From positions 1 through 6,121 of the forward strand of contig JANYBR010000310.1 in assembly GCA_025360685.1 (NCBI GenBank): DNA of 6,121 nucleotides, read 5' to 3'. The translations under genes were made by a program, and so were the position numbers. Under the pieces are notes generated by a model. It worked only from the letters and a program-made list of their open reading frames with translations. It did no database searches and was not told where the DNA came from. Shown here piece after piece: positions 1 to 5,299 of the stretch (positions are counted from its first letter, which is position 1; each line of letters starts with the position of its first letter). The stretch comes from Pseudomonadota bacterium (GTDB lineage Bacteria > Pseudomonadota > Alphaproteobacteria > Micropepsales > Micropepsaceae).

Positions 1-421
1 GCTCACCGACAAGGACGAGGCCGGCCATCGCGAGCGCCACTGGAACGATCTGTGGCACTATCCGCTATTCCGCCTTGTTCAAGCTGCGCGTGCGCATGGC
101 ATCATGGCGATCGATGGTCCGTTCGGCGACTACCTGGACCCGGATGGCTTCCGCACCCAGGCCAACCGCACGGCGATCCTCGGCTGCGAAGGAAAGTGGG
201 CGATCCATCCCAGCCAGGTGGAACTCGCGAACGAAATTTTCACGCCGCCGCTGAAAGAAGTCGAACGCGCCGAAGCGATCCTCGCCTCGATGAAGAGTGC
301 GCACAGCACCGGCTCGGGCGCGGCTTCACTCAATGGCGTGTTGATCGATGCCGCGTCGATCCGTCAGGCGGAGGTTATCGTCAAGCAGATGGCGATGATC
401 CGACAGAAGACAGGCGGCTGA
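1..421 (+). CDS. CitE/HpcH-superfamily acyl-CoA lyase, malyl-CoA lyase-like (Mcl1-like), 3' end only
   Basis: This is the C-terminal part of an acyl-CoA lyase; the reading frame is open from base 2 and ends at TGA 419-421 (139 residues visible). The family cleaves or forms C-C bonds in 3-hydroxyacyl-CoAs such as malyl-CoA, beta-methylmalyl-CoA or citramalyl-CoA, with Mg2+, in the cytoplasm. Visible landmarks are IDGPFGDYLDPDGF near the end of the TIM barrel, the block GKWAIHPSQVELANEIF, and the C-terminal lid segment LIDAASIRQAEVIV. The Asp at bases 347-349 aligns, from memory, with the lid aspartate that Mcl1-type enzymes contribute to the neighbouring subunit's active site. All of this resembles Rhodobacter Mcl1. 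The exact substrate cannot be decided because the acyl-CoA-binding N-terminal half lies outside the window. The gene converges on the sigma-factor gene and overlaps its end by 41 bases. Confidence 0.9.
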   Translation, partial: LTDKDEAGHRERHWNDLWHYPLFRLVQAARAHGIMAIDGPFGDYLDPDGFRTQANRTAILGCEGKWAIHPSQVELANEIFTPPLKEVERAEAILASMKSAHSTGSGAASLNGVLIDAASIRQAEVIVKQMAMIRQKTGG

Positions 422-1301
422 CTCGGGTCAGTTTCTCGGGATTGCGCACCAGATAGATGGCGCTGATCAACTCGCCGTGGAATTCCATCGTCAGGGCGGA
501 GTGCACCCCGTCGTTCGTATGCAACAGGAAGCCAGGCGTGCCGTTAATCTCGGTCGGCTCGAGTGTGAAGCCATCCGCAGGGGCGAACTTCCGCATCACG
601 CCCATCGCAAAGCGCATCACCCGGTCCGCGCCATAGATAGGATTTAGTGCCGCAGCCGCGCGGCCTCCGCCGTCCGAGTACAAAATCACATCACTCGCGA
701 GCAGGCCCGATATCTGATTTGGGTCATTGCTCGCCGCTGCAAGAACGAATTTGTCCACCAGTGCCCGGTGCTGTTCCTTGGTCACGGTGTGGCGCGGCCG
801 CCGCGACTTCACGCGCTCTCGTGCCCGGGAGACCAGCTTGCGGCAGGCCGGTTCGGATTTCTCGAGCGCTTGCGCGATCGTGGCGTAGTCGCAGTCGAAG
901 GCATCATGCAGGATCAGCGCGGCGCGCTCCTCCGGCGACAGCCGCTCCAGGATATGCAGCAAGGCCAGCGACAGGTCCCACGCCAACTCCGCCCGCGCCG
1001 CAGGCGCGTCGGCCGCAAAGACGCGCATGTCGTCCGGCAGGAGCGGTTCGGGCAGCCACGGGCCGACATAGGTCTCGCGCCGCGCCCTCGCCTTGCGTAG
1101 CGCATCGAGCGAAAGACGGACGGACACGGCTGAGAGCCACGCTCGCGGATCGCGGATGTCGGCTGGCTCCGCGCGTTGCCAGCGCAGCCATGCCTCCTGC
1201 ACGACATCTTCCGCCGCACTCATTTCACCCAACATGCGATAGGCGATGCCAAGCAGATGGGAGCGCTGGGTTTCGAAGATGCGGAGGCGCTCTTGCGTCA
1301 T
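381..1301 (-). CDS. ECF41-family RNA polymerase sigma factor (SigJ-like) with C-terminal SnoaL-like domain
   Basis: 306-residue ECF sigma factor directing RNA polymerase to a small regulon. Region sigma-2 spans about residues 7-75 (GIAYRMLGEMSAAEDVVQEAWLRW) and sigma-4 about 108-162 (LSPEERAALILHDAF, then the helix-turn-helix DYATIAQALEKSEPACRKLVSRAR). A SnoaL/NTF2-like extension covers about 175-291. Three ECF41 signatures are present: WLPEP (82-86) in the linker, DGGG (210-213), and NPEKL (287-291), a variant of NPDKL. In this family the extension replaces a separate anti-sigma factor and modulates activity. I chose ATG 1301 because it overlaps the upstream CMD stop as ATGA; an in-frame ATG at 1352 would lie inside the CMD gene and add 17 residues unlike the family. 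Fifteen residues follow NPEKL and overlap the convergent lyase gene. The signal it senses is not evident. Confidence 0.93.
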   Translation of the reverse strand: MTQERLRIFETQRSHLLGIAYRMLGEMSAAEDVVQEAWLRWQRAEPADIRDPRAWLSAVSVRLSLDALRKARARRETYVGPWLPEPLLPDDMRVFAADAPAARAELAWDLSLALLHILERLSPEERAALILHDAFDCDYATIAQALEKSEPACRKLVSRARERVKSRRPRHTVTKEQHRALVDKFVLAAASNDPNQISGLLASDVILYSDGGGRAAAALNPIYGADRVMRFAMGVMRKFAPADGFTLEPTEINGTPGFLLHTNDGVHSALTMEFHGELISAIYLVRNPEKLTRVSRLSSVGSSPSA

Positions 1302-1840
1302 GCCGCGCGCTTCACCGCAATCGACTGGTTGGCGACTTCGATTTTGGCGCACGCCGCACCGTGGCCCAGCCCGCGCTTCAGGGCGGGGTAGACCCGCGTC
1401 GCGGCCACGACCAGGGCAAGCGATACTCTGCCCTTGTCTCCGTAGCGCTTGCCCGCCTGCTCGACGAGATCCAGTGAAGTCGGAGAATTGGTCGCCACCG
1501 CCATCCCATAACGATAGCCGAATGCGGCGTCGTCGCCCGCGGCGTCAATATCGCCACGCACCAGTGACGCCATTTTTTGTGGACTGACGCCGGCGCGCAC
1601 GGCCATGTCGACGCACAACTGTGTACAGGGACCACAATCTTCGCTCAGCGCGGCGGCGAGCTTGGCCGCGAACCAGGCGTCTTTGGAGACGCCTTGTCTG
1701 TGCTGGCCCACGAGCTGGCTGAGCATGAACTTGAATCCCGCAGCCTCCGACGTGTCGATCACCTCGTGAATGTAGGTGGCGTCATAGCCGAACATCCGTT
1801 CCATCTTGCGGGTTGCGGCATGCATCATCGATTTCATCAT
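1298..1840 (-). CDS. Carboxymuconolactone decarboxylase/AhpD-like protein, partner gene of ECF41 sigma factor
   Basis: 180-residue soluble, mostly helical protein of the CMD/AhpD-like superfamily. The key motif is EDCGPCTQLC at residues 67-76, with C69 and C72 forming the CxxC pair that in AhpD-type proteins acts as a redox-active disulfide. The AhpD proton-relay His position (second Cys + 4) is Cys76 here. Members range from true decarboxylases to peroxidase-linked disulfide reductases; CxxC favours redox chemistry, but the substrate is unknown. ECF41 sigma genes are known to sit beside CMD, oxidoreductase or epimerase genes that are their targets, so the context supports the call. ATG 1840 is chosen because it overlaps the upstream stop as ATGA and has GAGG just upstream; the next codon is also ATG. 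Its TGA overlaps the sigma-factor ATG, so all three genes are translationally coupled. Confidence 0.88.
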   Translation of the reverse strand: MMKSMMHAATRKMERMFGYDATYIHEVIDTSEAAGFKFMLSQLVGQHRQGVSKDAWFAAKLAAALSEDCGPCTQLCVDMAVRAGVSPQKMASLVRGDIDAAGDDAAFGYRYGMAVATNSPTSLDLVEQAGKRYGDKGRVSLALVVAATRVYPALKRGLGHGAACAKIEVANQSIAVKRAA

Positions 1841-2235
1841 GGTGTGCCTCGTTCGCGCTGCCGGACCCAGGCGAGCACCACGCCCGCCGCTCCGACCAGT
1901 ATGACTCCAATGCCTTCGTTGAGAATGTCTCCGCTCGTCGCCGGCAGACCGTCCATCAGCCATTCGCGCAGATGAATGAGGGCGTGCAGGGCGGGCCAGG
2001 CGGCTCCGGCGATCGCCCACGGCGCGAACGCGGGTCCGCGCCGCGCGCTCCAGATCAACGCCGCTCCGCTCGCCAGGAACGCCATGCCGATGTCGGCGAT
2101 GAAGTGCAGCTCCAGACGCATTGGGGCAGGTTGATGCACGACGGCTGCCGCCCACCGGCTGGGAAAAGCCAGCATCAGCAGCCCGTTTGCGGTGTGAAAC
2201 AGCCCGACAATCAGAAGCAGCAGTCTGACGGCCAT
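1837..2235 (-). CDS. Small four-helix integral membrane protein, first gene of the ECF41 operon
   Basis: 132-residue protein with about four hydrophobic segments (roughly residues 3-24, 43-62, 70-90 and 107-124) and a basic tail (RQRERGTP). I do not recognise a named family. Polar residues lie in or at the edges of the helices: H14, H44 and D48 (in HFIADIG), H84 and H88 (HALIHLREW), and E107 (ILNEGIG). These could bind a cofactor or metal or carry protons, which is inference only. No signal-peptide cleavage site is apparent; helix 1 probably anchors the protein in the inner membrane. The start ATG 2235 is well supported by TGGAGGGA at 2250-2243, 8 bases upstream. It is the first gene behind the candidate ECF41 promoter and overlaps the CMD gene by ATGA, so it is probably co-produced with CMD and the sigma factor. 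Confidence 0.85.
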   Translation of the reverse strand: MAVRLLLLIVGLFHTANGLLMLAFPSRWAAAVVHQPAPMRLELHFIADIGMAFLASGAALIWSARRGPAFAPWAIAGAAWPALHALIHLREWLMDGLPATSGDILNEGIGVILVGAAGVVLAWVRQRERGTP

Positions 2236-2242
2236 TGCCTGG

Positions 2243-2250
2243 TCCCTCCA
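2243..2250 (-). promoter_or_regulatory. Strong Shine-Dalgarno for the operon's first gene
   Basis: The minus strand reads TGGAGGGA at 2250-2243, with 8 bases before ATG 2235. It is the best ribosome binding site of the operon. The two downstream genes start inside the preceding stop codons and may rely largely on coupled translation. Confidence 0.75.
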
Positions 2251-2263
2251 GTTACATCCTAAA

Positions 2264-2290
2264 GACGTGCCAGCCTCTGGATTTGTGACC
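2264..2290 (-). promoter_or_regulatory. Candidate ECF41-dependent promoter of the membrane protein-CMD-sigma operon
   Basis: On the minus strand GGTCACA (2290-2284) is followed after exactly 16 bases by CGTC (2267-2264). The ECF41 target promoter I recall from the literature is TGTCACA-N16-CGTC, so this is 6 of 7 in the -35 element, 4 of 4 in the -10 element, with the same spacing. Transcription would begin near 2257, about 20 bases before ATG 2235 and just ahead of the ribosome binding site at 2250-2243. It lies upstream of an operon that ends in an ECF41 sigma gene, which makes positive autoregulation the natural reading. No start-site data exist here. Confidence 0.8.
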
Positions 2291-2318
2291 GAAAAAGCGC
2301 ATATCAGGGATAGAATTG

Positions 2319-2347
2319 TTGACAGGCCGGTATGGCATTGCCAGTTT
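2319..2347 (+). promoter_or_regulatory. Candidate housekeeping promoter of accA
   Basis: A perfect TTGACA (2319-2324) is followed after 17 bases by CAGTTT (2342-2347), a weak -10 that keeps only the A at position 2 and the final T. Alphaproteobacterial housekeeping promoters often have a good -35 and a degenerate -10. The start site would fall near 2354, leaving a leader of about 35 bases before ATG 2390. It is divergent from, and about 30 bases from, the ECF41-type promoter. Confidence 0.4.
2333..2343. repeat. Inverted repeat TGGCA-T-TGCCA within the accA promoter spacer
   Basis: Perfect 5-bp arms around one central base, lying between the candidate -35 and -10 of accA and running two bases into the -10. 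The position would suit a repressor operator, but an 11-bp site of this kind can occur by chance. No regulator is identified. Confidence 0.3.
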
Positions 2348-2389
2348 TCGGCCCTTTTTTCGCCGCCCCCGGTAAAACCGCGAGAGACG

Positions 2390-3349
2390 ATGCACGCTTA
2401 TCTGGAATTCGAACGCCCGATCGCCGAGCTGGAAGGCAAGATCGTCGAGCTGAGAAAGCTCGCCGAGGAAGATCCGGCGATGCAGATCGATACCGAGGTC
2501 GGCCGCCTTCAGTCGCGCGCCGACGGCATGATCAAGGATATCTATGCCAAGCTGACGCCATGGCAGAAGGTCCAGGTCGCGCGCCATCCCGGCCGCCCAC
2601 ATTTCTCGGACTATTCGCGCCAGCTGTTCGACGAGTTCACCCCGCTAGCCGGCGACCGCTCATTCGGCGACGACCATGCCATCATAGCCGCTCTGGCGCG
2701 CTTTCGCGGCAAGGCGGTCGCAGTCATTGGGCATGAGAAGGGCAACGACACGAAGACGCGCCTCAAGCACAATTTCGGCATGGCGATGCCCGAAGGCTAT
2801 CGCAAAGCAGAAAGGCTGTTCGAGATGGCGAACCGCTTTGGCCTGCCCGTGATCTCGCTGGTCGACACGTCCGGCGCCTATGCCGGCGTTGCCGCCGAAG
2901 AGCGCGGCCAGTCCGAAGCCATCGCACGCTCGACGCAGGCCTGTCTCAATCTGCGTGTGCCGTTCGTTTCGACCATTATCGGTGAAGGCGGCTCGGGCGG
3001 CGCGCTTGCCATCGCCACGGCCAATCGCGTGTTCATGCTCGAGCATTCAATCTATTCGGTGATCTCGCCGGAAGGCTGCGCCTCGATCCTTTGGCGCAAG
3101 CCGGAGAAGGCCCAGGACGCCGCCGCCGCGATGAAGATTACCGCTCAGGATTGTTTGAACCTGAAGGTCATCGACGGCATCGTGCCCGAACCGATCGGCG
3201 GCGCGCACCGGGCGCCGGAGGAAACGATCCTCAATGTCGGCGAACAGATCGCGCGCGCACTTGCGGAAATGGATCGCATCCCCGGCGATCAGCTTCGCCG
3301 CGAGCGACGCGAAAAATATCTCGAAATGGGCCGCAATCTGACGGTCTAG
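2390..3349 (+). CDS. accA: Acetyl-CoA carboxylase carboxyltransferase subunit alpha
   Basis: 319-residue AccA, the usual length. With AccD it forms the A2D2 carboxyltransferase that moves the carboxyl group from biotinylated AccB to acetyl-CoA, giving malonyl-CoA, the first committed step of fatty acid synthesis, in the cytoplasm. The N-terminal helical part (1-60, FERPIAELEGKIVELRKL) is followed by the crotonase-like carboxyltransferase domain: GHEKGNDTKTR, DTSGAYAGVAAEERGQ (159-174) and the oxyanion/CoA-binding loop GEGGSGGA (198-205), then YSVISPEGCASILWR. ATG 2390 gives the canonical MHAYLEFE start; the frame stays open back to 2267, but that extension runs through the promoter region and is unlike the family. 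The ribosome binding site is weak (GAGAGA). The usual motif is DTPGAYPG or DTAGAYPG, so Ser161, Ala165 and Ala168 are variants. TAG 3347-3349 sits in a CTAG shared with the convergent epoxide hydrolase. Confidence 0.97.
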   Translation: MHAYLEFERPIAELEGKIVELRKLAEEDPAMQIDTEVGRLQSRADGMIKDIYAKLTPWQKVQVARHPGRPHFSDYSRQLFDEFTPLAGDRSFGDDHAIIAALARFRGKAVAVIGHEKGNDTKTRLKHNFGMAMPEGYRKAERLFEMANRFGLPVISLVDTSGAYAGVAAEERGQSEAIARSTQACLNLRVPFVSTIIGEGGSGGALAIATANRVFMLEHSIYSVISPEGCASILWRKPEKAQDAAAAMKITAQDCLNLKVIDGIVPEPIGGAHRAPEETILNVGEQIARALAEMDRIPGDQLRRERREKYLEMGRNLTV

Positions 3350-4494
3350 CCGAGTGTCCTGGCGAATGTCCGGATATCGCCGACCAAATCGTCGGGGCGT
3401 TCTAGCGCTGCAAAATGCCCGCCTTCGGTAAAGCTCGTCCAATGCGCGACGTTGATGCTGCGCTCGACCTGGCTGCGGGGCGGAAATGGTATGAGATCGA
3501 TCGGAAATGCGGCGATGCCGGTAGGTTTTTCGATCCGCGCACCCTTCGGTATCGGCATGGTGAACTGCTCCTCGGCACGGCCGCGATACATCCAGGTTGC
3601 GGTGTTGAACGTGCGAGTGACGAGATAGATCATCACATTCGTGAGCAGCTGGTCTTTCGTGTAGGTGTTCTCGAAGCCCTTGCGGCAGTCGGACCAGCCG
3701 TGGAATTTCTCCACGATCCATGCGGCAGTCCCGACGGGCGAATCCATCATTCCGTAGGACAGCGTTTGCGGCTTCGTCGTGTGTTCCAGGAAATACGCGC
3801 CTTCGGCCTGAAAGAGTTGCGCAGCCTTGGCGGCAAACGCTTTTTCCTCTTCCGTTTCGGGGCCGACGCCCGGCGTTACCCAGCCCATCATGTTGAGGTG
3901 CACGGCACGACAGCCTTTGCCTTCGTAACCCATGAGCGCCGAGATGGCGCTGCCCCAATCGCCGCCTTGCGCGATGTAGTTCGGTAGCTTCACAACATCC
4001 GTCATCAGCTTGTCGAACAGGCGTGCCGTCGTGCGCGGCCCGATTGGCCGCTTTGGCTTTCCGGAGAATCCGTAGCCCGGCAATGACGGAACGATAACGG
4101 TGAACGCGTCCTTCACGTCGCCGCCGTGCTTCTCAGGGTGCGCCAGCTTGTCGATGACGCGCAGGAACTCGAACACAGATCCCGGCCAGCCATGGCTGAG
4201 GATCAGCGGCTTGGGCGCCGGACCCGATCCCTGTTCATGATAATAGTGCAGGTCGATATCCTCGACCCGCGCGATGAATTGCGGAAAGGCATTCAGCGCC
4301 TTTTCCCACTTGCGCCAGTCGTAACCGTCGACCCAGTAGGCGCACAGCGACTTCATGTAATCGAGATTGGCCCCGAACGCCCAGCTGCCTTCGAGACCTT
4401 CGCCGCGCGGCATCTCATGCCACTCATACTCGCGCACGCGCGTGCGAATGGCGTCCAGGCGGGTCTGTGGGATTTCAATGGTAAATGCGCGCAT
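3346..4494 (-). CDS. Epoxide hydrolase (alpha/beta hydrolase with EHN domain, microsomal/juvenile-hormone type)
   Basis: 382-residue epoxide hydrolase that opens epoxides to diols through an alkyl-enzyme ester. An N-terminal EHN region (about 1-90: FTIEIPQTRLDAIRTRVREYEW, later LDYMKSLCAYWVDGYDWR) wraps the alpha/beta core. Visible active-site elements are the oxyanion HGWPGS (101-106), nucleophile D179 in GGDWGS, lid tyrosines Y234 (AYFLEHTTKPQTLSYGMMDSP) and Y303 (WMYRGR), acid D333 (FPIDLIPFP, 27 residues before the His, the microsomal-type position), and H360 (EGGHFAALE). The catalytic set appears complete. There is no signal peptide, so it is probably cytoplasmic, unlike membrane-anchored eukaryotic relatives. 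ATG 4494 is preferred because AAGGGA lies about 7 bases upstream and the sequence begins MRAFTIEIPQ; an in-frame start at 4581 adds an unrelated 29 residues. It is transcribed divergently from the lipoprotein pair, with no partner gene. The substrate is unknown. Confidence 0.93.
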   Translation of the reverse strand: MRAFTIEIPQTRLDAIRTRVREYEWHEMPRGEGLEGSWAFGANLDYMKSLCAYWVDGYDWRKWEKALNAFPQFIARVEDIDLHYYHEQGSGPAPKPLILSHGWPGSVFEFLRVIDKLAHPEKHGGDVKDAFTVIVPSLPGYGFSGKPKRPIGPRTTARLFDKLMTDVVKLPNYIAQGGDWGSAISALMGYEGKGCRAVHLNMMGWVTPGVGPETEEEKAFAAKAAQLFQAEGAYFLEHTTKPQTLSYGMMDSPVGTAAWIVEKFHGWSDCRKGFENTYTKDQLLTNVMIYLVTRTFNTATWMYRGRAEEQFTMPIPKGARIEKPTGIAAFPIDLIPFPPRSQVERSINVAHWTSFTEGGHFAALERPDDLVGDIRTFARTLG

Positions 4495-4590
4495 GCCTGA
4501 TCCCTTGTAGTCCGACACATGTTGGACCGTGTTGCAAAAAATCGAAAGGCACAATTTGGGTTGACGCTGTCGGTCGGGCACTTACCGGCC

Positions 4591-4618
4591 TTGATCTTGG
4601 CGCCAAGCCGGGCAAAAT
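4591..4618 (+). promoter_or_regulatory. Candidate promoter of the lipoprotein pair with embedded palindrome
   Basis: In the 174-base divergent gap between the epoxide hydrolase and lipoprotein genes, TTGATC (4591-4596) and CAAAAT (4613-4618) are 16 bases apart and each match the sigma-70 consensus at 4 of 6 positions. The start would be near 4625, about 45 bases before ATG 4669. TTGACG at 4561 is an alternative -35 without a convincing -10. I found no clear promoter for the epoxide hydrolase on the other strand. Confidence 0.35.
4596..4607. repeat. Perfect 12-bp palindrome CTTGGCGCCAAG in the divergent intergenic region
   Basis: Both halves (CTTGGC and GCCAAG) are exact reverse complements with no spacer. 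It fills most of the spacer of the candidate lipoprotein promoter and lies about 100 bases upstream of the epoxide hydrolase start. A regulator bound here could affect both directions. It could also be chance in GC-rich DNA; no second copy was seen in the window. Confidence 0.5.
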
Positions 4619-4668
4619 TGGGCAGCGAGGGCTGTCGCCGGCTGCGACGAGTTCCAACTGGGGGAATC

Positions 4669-5286
4669 ATGACGATCTTTCGATCCGGCGCGAAGCTTAT
4701 CGCGCGAGCACTCGCCGTTGCGTCAGTAACGCTGCTTGGTGCGTGCGCTTCATTCTATGTTGACAACACTGTCCACGAAGTCACTCCGGCAGAGCGTGTG
4801 GCGGTTGCGCATCGGATGCCGGTGCAATTTCTGTTCGACTTCCAGACGAAGGGGGCCAGCAATACACGTGCGCGCGATCTGACTAAAGACAGGGTCACGA
4901 AGGCGGTGCAGGACAGCGGGCTGTTTTCCACCGTGGCAAGCGAGCCGCAGCCAAACGGAGCCTTGTTGCAAGTGACGATCAACAACGTTCCGCTTTCCGA
5001 CGATGCTTTCGCAAAGGGGTTCGCCGTCGGCCTTACATTCGGCCTGGCAGGCGCGACCGTAGGCGACGGATATGTCTGCACCATCGACTATATCGGCGGA
5101 CCGAACGAGCCCAAAATCACGAAAATGTCGCGCGACGCAATTTACACGTCGATTGGCGCAACTGCGTCCAAACCCAATGCGGCCGTGAAGGTTTCGAACA
5201 TAGACGAGGCCGTGAACATCATGGTTCGGACAGTTGTCTCCAACGGTCTCAACGAGCTCGCCGGCGATCCGGCATTCGGTAAATAG
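4669..5286 (+). CDS. Predicted lipoprotein, family not recognised (first of a tandem pair)
   Basis: 205-residue protein starting with a basic n-region (MTIFRSGAKLIAR), a hydrophobic core and lipobox LGAC, giving lipidated Cys26. Residue +2 is Ala, not Asp, so transport to the inner leaflet of the outer membrane is expected. The mature part has an alpha/beta segment (about 51-107: PVQFLFDFQT, DRVTKAVQDSGLFSTV, ALLQVTINNVPL), then a glycine-rich hydrophobic stretch (117-135, GFAVGLTFGLAGATVGDGY) that could pack against or enter a membrane, and a helical C-terminus. I cannot assign a family; the fold style recalls small periplasmic lipoproteins of the CsgG/DUF4410 kind, a weak guess. ATG 4669 with GGGGGAA 3 bases upstream is chosen because an earlier in-frame ATG at 4519 would bury the signal peptide. 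The next lipoprotein starts 13 bases after its stop, so they form an operon. Confidence 0.8.
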   Translation: MTIFRSGAKLIARALAVASVTLLGACASFYVDNTVHEVTPAERVAVAHRMPVQFLFDFQTKGASNTRARDLTKDRVTKAVQDSGLFSTVASEPQPNGALLQVTINNVPLSDDAFAKGFAVGLTFGLAGATVGDGYVCTIDYIGGPNEPKITKMSRDAIYTSIGATASKPNAAVKVSNIDEAVNIMVRTVVSNGLNELAGDPAFGK

Positions 5287-5299
5287 CGGGGAAAAGCAA

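Noticed and set aside
1302..1352. Upstream ATG 1352 as the start of the sigma factor
   Set aside because: The added 17 residues are the antisense shadow of the CMD C-terminus coding region, and ATG 1301 gives the ATGA coupling and the usual family start.
647..1477. Long plus-strand open frame opposite the sigma factor and CMD genes
   Set aside because: It is antisense to genes with clear family motifs, its translation is rich in Arg, Pro and Ala with no recognisable domain, and it crosses the ATGA junction. It is a by-product of GC-rich codon use.
2302..2312. TATC-AGG-GATA inverted repeat between the divergent promoters
   Set aside because: Arms are only 4 bp and it does not line up with either promoter; this is expected by chance.
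2370..2380. CGGT-AAA-ACCG mini-hairpin before accA
   Set aside because: A 4-bp stem is too weak to call a terminator or leader structure, and no riboswitch-like features surround it.
3047..3958. Long minus-strand open frame across the accA end and the epoxide hydrolase
   Set aside because: It is in the wrong frame relative to both well-supported genes, and its translation is rich in Arg and His without motifs.
4495..4668. A second ECF41-type promoter in the epoxide hydrolase/lipoprotein gap
   Set aside because: I looked for TGTCACA or close variants followed at 16 bases by CGTC on both strands and saw no convincing pair, so neither unit is assigned to the sigma factor.
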